Positions 54,961 through 64,000 of a DNA stretch of 64,000 bases are shown here, piece after piece (positions within the stretch are counted from its first letter, which is position 1; each line of letters begins with the position of its first letter). The position numbers were made by a program, and so were the translations under genes. The DNA is taken from positions 570,886 to 634,885 of the forward strand of contig NW_006921536.1 in assembly GCF_000340215.1 (NCBI RefSeq), read 5' to 3'. The stretch comes from Pseudocercospora fijiensis CIRAD86 (lineage: Eukaryota > Ascomycota > Dothideomycetes > Mycosphaerellales > Mycosphaerellaceae). The notes beneath the pieces are model-generated. The model saw only the letters and a list, made by a program, of their open reading frames with translations. It was not told the DNA's origin and made no database searches.

Positions 54961-57900
54961 CTAGTCTCCACCATGGTCACTATCCCCTGCGGTTTCGACA
55001 CTGTCATCCACCATCGATGTATCACCACCATTAGTGGCTGGAGGCACATCACCGTCCTCGTCCTCATCGTCGTCGAGGACACGAGCTGGTTTCCGCCGCT
55101 GTTGAGATCGTGCTGTGGGCTCATCGTCTTCATCGCCTCCATCTGCCATGGTGTCGTCACCCGGTCTAGGCGTTTCAGGGGCTGGTGTCTCTGCAGCATC
55201 GGACTGAGGTGCGGCAGAGGAAGTGGGAGCAGCAAGACCAGCATCATCCTCTGAATCCGATTCGACAACCAGATCAGCAGACTTATATTTGCTGGACTTG
55301 ACGGCTTGACCCTTGCGCTCCAGTCGTCTCTTCTTCTTTTTGCGCGGCGCATCCAGATCACTGCCGGTGGTACTGGCAGCTCGGGAGCGATGTCGACTGC
55401 GCCTACCCTCATCGCCTGTAGCCTCAGTGTCGGACTCTTCTCCCTTCTTCTTTCGCTTCTGTCTCTTCTCCTTTGGCTTCTTCTCGCGCTTCTTGCGATT
55501 ACCCTCTTCGTCTGTGGTGTACTCTGCAGCTTCACGCTCTCTTTCCTCCTGCATCCGCTTCTCGAGAAGTTGACGGTCCTCTTCCATGAGCTTCTCACGT
55601 TCTTCACGAATTTTGCGCTTCTCTTCCTCCGCAGCTTCCAAAGCCTTTCGGCGCTCCTCTTCTCGCTTGCGGACTTCTTCTTCGCGACGCTTGCGTGCCT
55701 CCTCAAGACGAGTTGCGTGCTTCTTCTCATATTCGGCTTGCTTCTCGATGGCTGTCGCTAGCTGTCTCTTCATCGTGTTCCGACCCATGTTGGCACGTTG
55801 CTCAATATCGTGACGTGGGAATGGTGTGTTGGGGCTCTTGGCAATCTCGCCAAACGACTCGATAGCGGCGTCGAGGCCTTTGCTCGCAATCTCGACGTCG
55901 GCCAAGGTCTTGTTTGCTTCAGGTTGCATGATCATCTGCTGCGCAATCTGTATCTGGACAAAGGCGACGTTGAATTTGAAATTGATGTTGTCCGGGGCCT
56001 TCTCCAATGCTTGTTGGGAGATGTACAGACTGGTCTTTAAGGCATCGAGAGATTTCTCTGCTCTGCCACGCATCAACCAGGCACGACCAAGACACGCCAT
56101 GATCTGTGGATCCTTGTCTCGTGACTTTGCAAGTGCAAGCTCGTAGTTCTCGATGGAACGACTGAATTGCTTCAGCTCGCAGTAGACGTGGCCAAGGTTT
56201 ATGTGGACTGAAGCGTCCTTGACACTCTCGCGCACTTTTGAGAATACTGAAATGCCCGCGCTCGTGTCCTTCTTCTCCTCGACCATTGCAATGCCGAGAC
56301 CCTGCGCAGCAAATGCGTTTTTAGGATCGAGGGTAAGAACTTTGTCGAAGAACTCAACCGCGCGAGCGTAGGTCTTGCTTCGCCGCTCTTTGTGCACATC
56401 GGTGTCTCGAGGCATTTCTCTAGCCACGGTGAGGTGCAGGTTGCCCATCCCGGTAAGTGAGTATATGTCGTGCTTGTCGTAGGTCATGAGCGTGTGTTTG
56501 TAGTGCTTCTGCTCTTGGTCCTCATTCAAGGCAAGAGTTCGCTTCTTGTGCTTGTTGATGTACCAGCCGTAGAGAGCTCGTACTTCCAGATTGGCAGGAT
56601 CTGCTTCCATCAATTCTTTGATGGCTTCAGCTCCCTTGGCTGGGTCGTTGCGCAGTGCGAGGTAAGCCATACGCGAATTGGCATCGATATAGTCTGGATG
56701 CCGCTCCAACAGTTTCTTGTAGATGTTCTCCGCCTCATCTTCCACGCCCTCGGCTTCGTAAGTGCGAGCAAGGTTGTAACTGATAGTTGTGACCAACGCA
56801 TCCGTGTCGACAGACTCGTCCTTGGCGTTGATTGAGACGCTAGACCGCAGGGCATACTGGAAGTATTCTCGAGCTTGCGATAGACGATCTGCGTGGAAGT
56901 AGAACGAGCCGATGTTGTTGAGGAGCTGAGGACTCAGCATCTCCTGCTTGGCGGCTCTTACAGCGCTCTCGTCGGTCTCGTCAATGTCCTCAGGCAAATC
57001 CTCGTCCGAGATCTCGGCAAGCTCCAGCTGCTCGACATGCAGAAGACACGACAATGCCTTATCTGGTGCGTCTTGTTCGTAGAGACGGGCCAGGTTCAGC
57101 AAGACGGCAGAATCTGGCGTAATCTTCTTCTTCGAATCCTTCCAAGCGACACGAACCTGCTCGAGACGGACTATTGCCTTCTTCTTCGATTCGCTCTTGT
57201 CCTCTTTTGAACCGGCTGCTTGTGCAGCAAAGACTTCTTCCGCGTAAAGTACGCCCAGAAGCGTTGTTGCCTCCACATTTTTGTTTGTGAGCAGCATCTT
57301 CTCGAGGCGGAACTTGGCACCATCGATATCCTGCATGAGGGTCTTCAGCTGCACTGCACCGAACTTGGCAGGCAGGTATCCTCGATCATCACCGCCTCTT
57401 GCTTGGTCGGCCTTAGTGTAGTGGTCTTGAGCCTTGGCAAGATCGCCTTCGTAATGGTCTTTCCTGGCAAGCAGATACCAGCCGTCACTGGCAATGGCAT
57501 TGACATCGGTGTGCTCAATGGCCCTGCGCGCCAGACGCTCCACGTTTGGCCAAGTCTTGCGAAGCAGGAAGTACCCACCAAATGTCGAGCACGTGAGAGC
57601 ATGCATATCGTTCAGCTTGAAAGCCGTTTGCGTGTACTCGGTCATGGCTTTTCGATAAATCGGCGCGAAGGCTTTGTCGGTTGTGTTGTACTGGCCGCTC
57701 TGATCGAGGTAGTACAATCCAAGCAGGATGTTGGCGATCGTCGAGGTCTCATTCAGTTCAAGGGCGCGCTCCCAAGCCTCTTTCGCATTCTCCTTGTGGC
57801 CCAGCTGCCACAAACAGCAGCCAATGCCAATGCGTGGATCAGGATCTGTGAGGTCTGTCGCGCGCTCAAGAGCCTGCTGGTAGAGAATATATGCCTCTGG

Positions 57901-58593
57901 ATACTTGGCTAACGAGAACTGTGTGCGAGCCTTACCCATGATAGCCAAAACATTCTTGTTGCCTGAAACTCGATATGCATCGTCGAAATTCTTTGATGCC
58001 TGTCTCAGCGTCTCTATTCGCTCCGAATGCTCTTGGCCTCCGGGGCCAAACTTGGTCGGCTGCAAAGACGCCTTCAAAAGCAGTAGGGTGCCTCGCGCAA
58101 GGAAGAGCGGAGGGTAGGAAGGACTAATGCGCGAAGCATCATTCAGCGCAATGTTGGCAGCGCCCAGCCAGTGCTCCTTCGTTCGCTCATCTTCGGTCGC
58201 CTGGGTCGGCTTAACTCTGGGCGCCTTCCGACACTTCCAGAGATAAATCCAGACCAAACACGCAAGCAGACTGAGCTTGTCATCTGACCGCGCAGACGGG
58301 ATCGCTTCCAAGCCTCTCTTGACAATGTCGACTGCCAGATCAGCCTTATTCTGCTTGATGTAGGCAAGCGCGATTGTAATCCAATAGCTCTTGGCCACAT
58401 TCTCGCTCTCCAGCAGCCCGCAAAGCTCGTCAATGTCGTCAAGAGGATTACTCAAGTCGAGGGTGACTTCTTCGCCGTCTTCTCCGCTGACAGGAATGTC
58501 GATGACCAGCGGAACTTCGGCAAAGCGCTGGAACACGACACGTTCGCCATGACCGTTGACGCCGTTCGTATGGCCATTCGCAACGGCGGCCAT
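54961..58593 (-). CDS. CTR9: Ctr9, TPR subunit of the Paf1 transcription elongation complex
   Basis: Single-exon protein of 1210 residues, the usual length for fungal Ctr9. It is the TPR scaffold of Paf1C, which travels with RNA polymerase II and supports histone H2B ubiquitination and H3 methylation. The N-terminus has VPLVIDIPVSG, EVTLDLSNPLDDIDELCGLL, typical for Ctr9. TPR repeats run from about residue 55 to 890, for example YPEAYILYQQALERATDLTDPDPRIGIG region and MGNLHLTVAREMPRD. From about 930 the chain is highly charged: Glu/Arg/Lys helix, then KKREKKPKEKRQKRKKK and an acidic Ser/Asp tail ending SDHGGD. No intron is needed. Confidence 0.96.
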   Translation of the reverse strand: MAAVANGHTNGVNGHGERVVFQRFAEVPLVIDIPVSGEDGEEVTLDLSNPLDDIDELCGLLESENVAKSYWITIALAYIKQNKADLAVDIVKRGLEAIPSARSDDKLSLLACLVWIYLWKCRKAPRVKPTQATEDERTKEHWLGAANIALNDASRISPSYPPLFLARGTLLLLKASLQPTKFGPGGQEHSERIETLRQASKNFDDAYRVSGNKNVLAIMGKARTQFSLAKYPEAYILYQQALERATDLTDPDPRIGIGCCLWQLGHKENAKEAWERALELNETSTIANILLGLYYLDQSGQYNTTDKAFAPIYRKAMTEYTQTAFKLNDMHALTCSTFGGYFLLRKTWPNVERLARRAIEHTDVNAIASDGWYLLARKDHYEGDLAKAQDHYTKADQARGGDDRGYLPAKFGAVQLKTLMQDIDGAKFRLEKMLLTNKNVEATTLLGVLYAEEVFAAQAAGSKEDKSESKKKAIVRLEQVRVAWKDSKKKITPDSAVLLNLARLYEQDAPDKALSCLLHVEQLELAEISDEDLPEDIDETDESAVRAAKQEMLSPQLLNNIGSFYFHADRLSQAREYFQYALRSSVSINAKDESVDTDALVTTISYNLARTYEAEGVEDEAENIYKKLLERHPDYIDANSRMAYLALRNDPAKGAEAIKELMEADPANLEVRALYGWYINKHKKRTLALNEDQEQKHYKHTLMTYDKHDIYSLTGMGNLHLTVAREMPRDTDVHKERRSKTYARAVEFFDKVLTLDPKNAFAAQGLGIAMVEEKKDTSAGISVFSKVRESVKDASVHINLGHVYCELKQFSRSIENYELALAKSRDKDPQIMACLGRAWLMRGRAEKSLDALKTSLYISQQALEKAPDNINFKFNVAFVQIQIAQQMIMQPEANKTLADVEIASKGLDAAIESFGEIAKSPNTPFPRHDIEQRANMGRNTMKRQLATAIEKQAEYEKKHATRLEEARKRREEEVRKREEERRKALEAAEEEKRKIREEREKLMEEDRQLLEKRMQEEREREAAEYTTDEEGNRKKREKKPKEKRQKRKKKGEESDTEATGDEGRRSRHRSRAASTTGSDLDAPRKKKKRRLERKGQAVKSSKYKSADLVVESDSEDDAGLAAPTSSAAPQSDAAETPAPETPRPGDDTMADGGDEDDEPTARSQQRRKPARVLDDDEDEDGDVPPATNGGDTSMVDDSVETAGDSDHGGD

Positions 58594-59111
58594 GATGGTA
58601 GAAGGAGGAGCGCTGGTGGCGGATGGGAGGAGAGCCCAGCTCTCTGTTTGATGTCGCGCCGCGCCCTTTTCGGCCTAGAATATCATTGCTGAGAATTACA
58701 GATGTTAGCAATACGACTTCAATGTCGCAATGCTGTTGGCGAGCTCGTGGTGGTATGCGATGCGATAGTGCAGCCGAGTCGAGATGAAAGTGTTGATCGA
58801 CGCGGAAGTTCGACTTCACTTCGCGACAAAGATCCACAAGGTGACAGGGATTGGCGTTCCGAGCCGGCGATTGCCGCAGAGCCTCACTTTCACATGCGAT
58901 GAGATACACGCTGCACCCCGCTGGCGGCGGATGCTGAGTAAGTGAAATCACCATTCATCGCCGTGGACACCACTTTTCTTACCATTGGAGCTTCAAGATC
59001 CCCGGCGCATCGCCGCTTACTTGTCTGTGTATTCGTATCGCGACAGAACATGCTGTACAGATAGCACACGCTTCCCAGGCCATTCAAGCTACGCCTACGC
59101 CTACGCCTAGC
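58594..59111. promoter_or_regulatory. Divergent promoter region of CTR9 and SEC8
   Basis: 518 bp lie between divergent starts. Near the SEC8 start three CTACGC units (about 59090-59108) form a short repeat. No clear TATA box is seen. Long chance frames on the minus strand are not supported. Confidence 0.4.
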
Positions 59112-62100
59112 ATGTCTTGGATGCGCCAGCAACAGAATGACAGCTCCAACTACCTGAACGGCAGTAACGCCAACCGACACCGCTTCGACTTCGACGACAG
59201 TAGCCCAGGCACAAGCGACGCCGAACGGAGCAGATCGCGCGACCCGCAAGGTTATGGCGGGTATGGAGCACCGACAGGCTTTAGGACGGGCGTAGCGAGG
59301 CTGGACAGGGGATATGCACAAAGAAAGAGTCGAGACTTCGATGCCAGCCAGAGTAGAAGCAGAAGCCGGAGCAGAAACAGAGCAGGAGCACGATATGGGA
59401 CACAAGGAGGCCAAATTGAAGGTCAGTAGCGGTTGTTGTTGTTGCTTATTATACTTCCCCCTTGCTCGTTCGCAACTGCCTGGGGTTGCGACATGGGACC
59501 TGATAGAAGTCGCAAACCTCAATCCATTGTGTGCATTCGCTACACAATCGTAATGCTGTGCACACGAATGCACCATGACGATCTCCTCGCGACGCAAGAA
59601 GCGCATAAACCCGTGGGTCAAGGCGACTGACCTATGCGCAGACATACTTCGATTCATCGAGCAGCGTTGGTCGTTCATGGCCGATGATAAATGCATACCA
59701 GTCAAAGTCGCCCTTCAGTTGATGGACAATTCGTCTCTCGGACTTGCACATCAGTATAGCCAATTCCAGGAAGCCCACAAGCAACTCCAGAATGCGCTGA
59801 AGGTCATTGTCAATGAGCATCACCAAGGCTTCAACAGCAGTATCGGTACCTTCCACAAGATACAAGCCTCGATACATGCCTCGCAACAGAGACTACGAAC
59901 GCTCAGATCGGGTCTGGTGCAAGCAAAGGGTAGCTTGGCAAGCGCGCGACCAGAGCTGAAAGCATTTGCCCAGAGTAGTCAGCAATATGACCAGATGCTG
60001 CTGGTGTTGGGCACCATCGAGCAACTACAGCAGGTGCCGGAAAAGCTGGAAGCACAAATATCTGAAAAGCGCTTTCTCGGCGCTGTGGACACACTGCAGG
60101 AAGCATTAAAGCTTATAAGGAAACCAGACATGGAGGAGATCGGTGCGCTGAGCGACTTGCGAGTATATCTGAGCAATCAAGAGCACTCGTTGACGGACAT
60201 TCTCGTGGAAGAGTTGCACAATCATCTCTATCTCAAAAGCCCGTACTGCGAAGAGAGGTGGAAAGCACACACGCGACGAGATGCCGCAACTGTTGACCAC
60301 GATGAGAGCGAACGATCCATGTTCAGTTTCCTGGAGACATTTGATGCCTCGAAGCCAATGTTGGAAGATACCACCAGGAATCCGGAGGCTGACACGTTCT
60401 ACTACATTCAGCTTTTGCTGGAATCGCTCAACAAAATGAACCGCTTAGAGACCGCAGTGGACGAGATAGAACAACGCTTGCCTGTTGAGCTCTTTACAGT
60501 GGTAGAGAGGTCACATATGGAGGTCGAGCAACGGCATCCATCCCTCTTGCGAGCTGCGGCCAGAAGCCAGAAGAAAATGGGAGCTGGCGTGAACGCAGGC
60601 GCAGATGGCGAGAAGAAGGAAACGCTCGAAGATCTGCTCGTTACTCTCTTTGCGAAGTATGAAGCTATCGCTGAGGGGCATCGCGTCCTCCATGATGTGA
60701 TAGCAGCAATCATCAAACGTGACGGCCATGAAGACGCTTCGACGCTAAATCGCAGTTTTCGGGAACTGTGGAAACTCCTCCAGAGTGAGATTCGATCGTT
60801 ACTGCACGATCATCTGGCCACGAGTAACGATCTTGGTCAACGATCGAGACAAGAAAACGATCCAAGTGCCAACATTTTCAGGCCGCAACCACGAGACCGA
60901 TCACAAAAGCTCTTCAAAATGTCAGAAACTGATCAAAAGTCGACCGACTTGGCGACAGAGCGCGAGGACCTCGAGTCGATATTGAAGCAATCAGTGCCTG
61001 GTCTGGTCGGCAGCAATGCTCAAAATTCGAAACAGGACCAGAACACAATCACCGACATATCTGCGACCGGACACAAACTTTTGGTTGAGCCCAGTGTTTT
61101 CAACATGGGAATTCTTCTCAAGCCCTCGCTCGACTTCTTGACACGATTACGAGAAGTCGTGCCTGTGAACTCTGGCGTCGTCCCAGGCACGCTGACATCG
61201 TTCCTTGACGACTTCCTCGTCAATGTCTTCTATCCACAACTTGACGAGACCTTACTCGAACTTTGCAGCCGGAGTATGACGGAAATGGACGCCTTCCAAG
61301 CAGATCCCAAGTGGCAACTGCATGCCCAAAGACCGATATTCAAAGGCACAACCCGCTTTTACGAGCTCATCGAGGCTTTCTGCGTCATGCTCGACAGCCT
61401 GCCTCATGATCAAAGTTTCAGTCAACTCATCGTGACGCAGATGCGGACATACTACGACAAGTGCTATCAGTGGTCTAAGAGTCTGCTGCAACGCGCTCAA
61501 CTAGAATCCGAAGGAGCTGCCAAATTGCGCCTGGCTGCGCAGTTCGCAACAAGCGGCGCGATCAACGAGACTGTCATCAAGCTGCTCAAAGCAGATGCGA
61601 AGGACACTGCGGTCCTTGCCGAAAAAGAGACTGCCTTGCTGTTGAACGAAATCAAGAAGCGTAGGCTAGAAGAAGCCGATCTCATCAATGATCGCAAAGC
61701 ACTTGCAGCACTGTGCACTCTTCAAGTAAGCATGAAATGGCTTACTTCGAGATGCCAGCAGTTGCGATACATCAGTCCAAGGGCTGTCGATACAAGCAGC
61801 ATGCAGTCGCATGACCGAAGAAGGTGGACCCAAAACTTCAACCTTGACAATGCACCAAGCGGGCCATATCTGCCACTGGACAAAGAGACCGCAGCTGGCT
61901 TCGATGCTGTGCTCGCATCCTTCACAGAACTGTCGTCTCTCATTCTTCGAACTTTACACGTTGATCTGCGGTTGCATCTGCTTCACGGAGTCTACACTGC
62001 TATGGACACAACATATGCCCTGGGTCAGCCATACAACGATCCAGACCCAGCAATCCTCAACTTGGCAGCATCTCTCGGTACCTACGACACCGCTATCTCC

Positions 62101-62457
62101 ACCAATCTGCTTCATCCACAATACACCTTCTTAACAACTAAACTCGACGTCCTCGCAAACAACGCCCTAGTATCTCTCGTCGGCTGCATCCAAGCTCTCG
62201 ACCACCACGGCCTAGAACGCATGGGCCTCAACATCCTCGTCCTCCAACAATCGCTCAAAACCAGCATGCAACAAGACGCAAGTCTAGAATTCGCCGCGAG
62301 ATTCTACACACTCGGTGACGCCAGCACGATTGCGAAATCTGGGCCCGAGTACGGTTATGCTAAGGAGGATCTGAAGTGTCTGACTCGACTTACGTGGGAT
62401 CAAGATCGGGATAGTAAGGGAGGCACCCTGGATGAGGTTATCGCTAGCATTGGATGA
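59112..62457 (+). CDS. SEC8: Exocyst complex component Sec8
   Basis: Exons 59112-59421 and 59642-62457 with a 220-bp intron (GTCAGT...GCAG) give 1041 residues, normal for fungal Sec8. The exocyst tethers secretory vesicles to the plasma membrane at growth sites. Exon 1 is a disordered Arg/Ser/Gly-rich N-tail (SRSRSRSRNRAGARYG). The junction QIE|DILRFIEQRWSFM leads into the conserved start of the Sec8 domain: DDKCIPVKVALQLMDNSSLG, then coiled-coil helices (FHKIQASIHASQQRLRTL; LVLGTIEQLQQVPEKLEAQI). The rest is the helical exocyst rod. An ATG at 59575 that gives a longer open frame lies within the intron. Confidence 0.94.
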
Positions 62458-63056
62458 GTAGTCCATGTTGAGGGATATCGATCGCAGGATTGTTTTGTAG
62501 GAAGGTCTTTGGCTGAGAGGTGTGGTGTTGGGACGACTGTGTAGCGTTACTGTAATGGCTGTTGCATGTAGGAGATAGTGGCATACAGAAATACCGCAAT
62601 GGGTTTCCAGTGCAATTTGGTCATTTCTACACCAAGTTCAATGGACTATGAGGTGGACACAAAATTTTCAAGATCCTATCATGTTGACTCAACAGCGCTG
62701 GACCAACAACTTCTCACTCACAACACCCACGAATACTATTTTAGTTCACACTACAGATTCATACACATCCTTTCCCTACACACCCCTTGGCAAGAAGCAG
62801 CCTCCACCCCCATCATCTGCAGCCTCTAAAATTCCTTGGCGGCTCCCCACTGTGCAAAATTTCCAAAATCATTCACTCACCACGACACAAAGATAACAAT
62901 TCTCGTTCGTGTCAAGAGTCTTCGATCGAATTTTTCACACGTCTTTGTCGTACACGCCCAGCTCTGACTTTCTGGTTGTTTTTGCAGCGGTTATATACAA
63001 AATGAGATTCACCATCGGCATCCAATCAGAGTTAGAACTTGGACTATCAACAGTAC
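62458..63056. other. Intergenic region between SEC8 and the tRNA gene
   Basis: About 600 bp. Only short frames are present. No gene or strong motif is seen. Confidence 0.35.
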
Positions 63057-63063
63057 GCCCTCT

Positions 63064-63074
63064 TAGCTCAGGGG
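63064..63074 (+). promoter_or_regulatory. tRNA internal promoter A box
   Basis: TAGCTCAGGGG fits TRGYNNARNNG exactly. Confidence 0.85.
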
Positions 63075-63129
63075 TAGAGCGCGTCACTAGTACCTCTTGC
63101 ATACACTGCAATCATATGACGAGGCCATT

Positions 63130-63140
63130 GGTTCGATTCC
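63130..63140 (+). promoter_or_regulatory. tRNA internal promoter B box
   Basis: GGTTCGATTCC fits GGTTCGANNCC exactly and lies wholly upstream of the 49-bp insert, so RNA polymerase III recruitment should not be affected. Confidence 0.85.
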
Positions 63141-63215
63141 AGTATGTCTATTCCATGACGAGGCGTTTGCAGTTACTAACACATGTACAGGTAGAGGGCA
63201 CGGTTCAACTTTGAC

Positions 63216-63222
63216 TTTTTTT
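63216..63222 (+). terminator. RNA polymerase III terminator of the tRNA gene
   Basis: A run of seven T lies 16 nt after the discriminator base. No run of four or more T occurs inside the gene or its inserts, so the primary transcript should reach this point. Confidence 0.8.
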
Positions 63223-63567
63223 GTTCTGGTAACTCCGAAGAGATAATGTTTTTGTAGAGTGAGAAACGTAAGAAATTTTTGCAAAATGACCGATGGTCAA
63301 AAGCTGAAGCAGTCAACGGTCTTGCTGGATTATTTGCGTACAAAGCTTGACACAACCCTCGCCCTGTGCATTCGGCTATTATTACATCTGAAGAATACAC
63401 CCTGTACAGGAAAGTGGTTCATTCATTGCTCGATGTCGTCCTGAAAAGCCTCGTCAATTCCTACGGCGCTGATCCACGAGACGAATAGCAGATGTGCTGC
63501 AATTCAACCTTGAGCGTGTCTTCCAGAGATTCGACGTGCTTTTGAGATACAGAGGGTGTTTCTCGGA

Positions 63568-64000
63568 TTAGAGGGCGGCTATAGCCACCGCAGCAGCAGC
63601 AACGATCGCGCCGTACTCCAGGACATTGTTCAAGCTCGCCGCACCGGTCGAAGCCTTGGGGGTGGTGGTGGCAGAAGCTGTTGGCTTAGTCGTTGCCGTA
63701 CCAGTCATGGAGCTACTGTGCATCATTGAGGACATCGAAGTCATACCGGCTGCCGCGGAGGAAGAAGCGCTCGACATTGCTGCGCTCGCGGCTAGCTACA
63801 AGATTAGCGTTCATGTTATATTAAACATAAGTTCGTGGGGTGACATTACTCATAACGCTCGAGCTTCCAGAGCTCATGCTGCCACCGGCGGCAGCCTTGA
63901 AATCATCGACTGTCTTTTGCAGCTTGTCTAAGGAGGGCTGTACGATTTTCATGGCGGTGGACTTCAGCTCCGCGGGGACTTTGCTGAACAAAGCTGTAGA
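63568..64000 (-). CDS. GPI-anchored Ser/Ala-rich surface protein, C-terminal part (runs off the window)
   Basis: Exons 64000-63850 (5' part outside the window) and 63791-63568, joined over a 58-bp intron (GTAATG...CTAG). The visible start AELKSTAMKIVQPSLDKLQKTVDDF is an amphipathic helical stretch like those in fungal hydrophobic-surface-binding (HsbA-like) proteins, an uncertain likeness. A Ser/Met/Thr-rich linker follows, then a C-terminal hydrophobic tail (LEYGAIVAAAAVAIAAL) preceded by small residues (STGAASLNN), which is a GPI-anchor signal. The protein is likely secreted and attached to the cell wall or membrane. Confidence 0.65.

Larger units (their letters stand above)
63057..63200 (+). 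tRNA. tRNA-Thr(AGT) interrupted by an anticodon intron and a second 49-bp insertion
   Basis: The acceptor stem GCCCTCT (63057-63063) pairs perfectly with AGAGGGC (63193-63199), followed by A73. D-stem GCTC/GAGC, anticodon stem CGTCA (63082-63086)/TGACG (63117-63121), loop CTAGTA+A with anticodon AGT at 63089-63091. A 23-nt intron (63093-63115) lies at the canonical 37/38 site and contains ACT, able to pair with the anticodon. T-arm ATTGG TTCGATT CC-AGT is interrupted after CCA by 63142-63190. That 49-bp insert starts GTATGT, contains TACTAAC and ends ACAG; removing it restores CCAGT and the acceptor stem. A box, B box and a T7 terminator are intact. The gene may be functional only if the extra insert is removed from the transcript, or it may be dead. 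Confidence 0.85.

Noticed and set aside
55306..57912. Long plus-strand ORFs (151 and 230 codons) opposite CTR9
   Set aside because: They are antisense shadows of the CTR9 coding sequence, Leu/Ser-rich without domains.
59575..59641. SEC8 start at the ATG 59575
   Set aside because: The conserved Sec8 beginning joins to the exon at 59112-59421 across GT-AG signals; the 59575 ATG lies within that intron.
63087..63154. A single long tRNA intron ending at the second ATGACGAGGC copy
   Set aside because: The real T-loop (TTCGATT) lies before that copy and would be removed, and no T-arm follows.

Overview
The window looks like nuclear DNA of a filamentous ascomycete (Pezizomycotina, probably a dothideomycete, although the class is an inference). 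Genes are compact, with 45-90 bp introns carrying GT(A/G)..., CTAAC/CTGAC and YAG signals. The proteins are typical fungal ones (LaeA-like methyltransferases, Derlin, Ctr9, Sec8, CENP-A, RPL4). The repeats carry the mark of repeat-induced point mutation (RIP): CA/TG is scarce, TA is abundant, CG is kept, and Trp/Gln codons have become TAG/TAA.

Region 1 (1-22,200) is a block of RIP-mutated transposons without intact genes. It holds two head-to-tail 3.45-kb units (978-11,172 and 11,173-14,626) with a dead minus-strand gag carrying a CCHC knuckle. A complete Ty3/Gypsy chromovirus (2987-9714) sits inside the first unit, with two 710-bp LTRs and a 5-bp target duplication. Two direct 1.5-1.6-kb units follow (14,715-17,880), carrying chromodomain remnants. 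Unresolved RIP DNA follows, including one long decayed frame of unknown identity. Normal sequence resumes abruptly near 22.2 kb.

Region 2 (22.5-44 kb) holds mitochondrial tryptophanyl-tRNA synthetase, a LaeA-like methyltransferase, a 4.0-kb RIP-damaged DNA transposon with terminal inverted repeats, a hotdog thioesterase, an amino-acid/choline-type permease broken by a 100-N assembly gap, Derlin, the centromeric histone H3 (CENP-A), an ALE1-type lysophospholipid acyltransferase, a second methyltransferase, ribosomal protein L4, an NmrA-like reductase and a decayed alpha/beta hydrolase.

Region 3 (45.2-53 kb) is the most unusual protein-coding neighbourhood. An Hsp70-like ATPase with a basic/poly-Ala tail lies between two diverged paralogues of an unrecognised family that share a C-terminal domain and an intron position.

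Region 4 (54.5-64 kb) holds the Paf1-complex subunit Ctr9, the exocyst subunit Sec8, a tRNA-Thr(AGT) gene and the 3' end of a GPI-anchored surface protein gene. Besides a normal 23-nt anticodon intron, the tRNA gene is split in its T-arm by 49 bp with textbook spliceosomal signals (GTATGT...TACTAAC...ACAG). Removing those 49 bp restores a perfect T-stem and acceptor stem. This is the strongest candidate for something undescribed.

Exon models were built by eye from reading-frame continuity and splice signals. Each multi-exon model given here sums to a whole number of codons, but none has transcript support.
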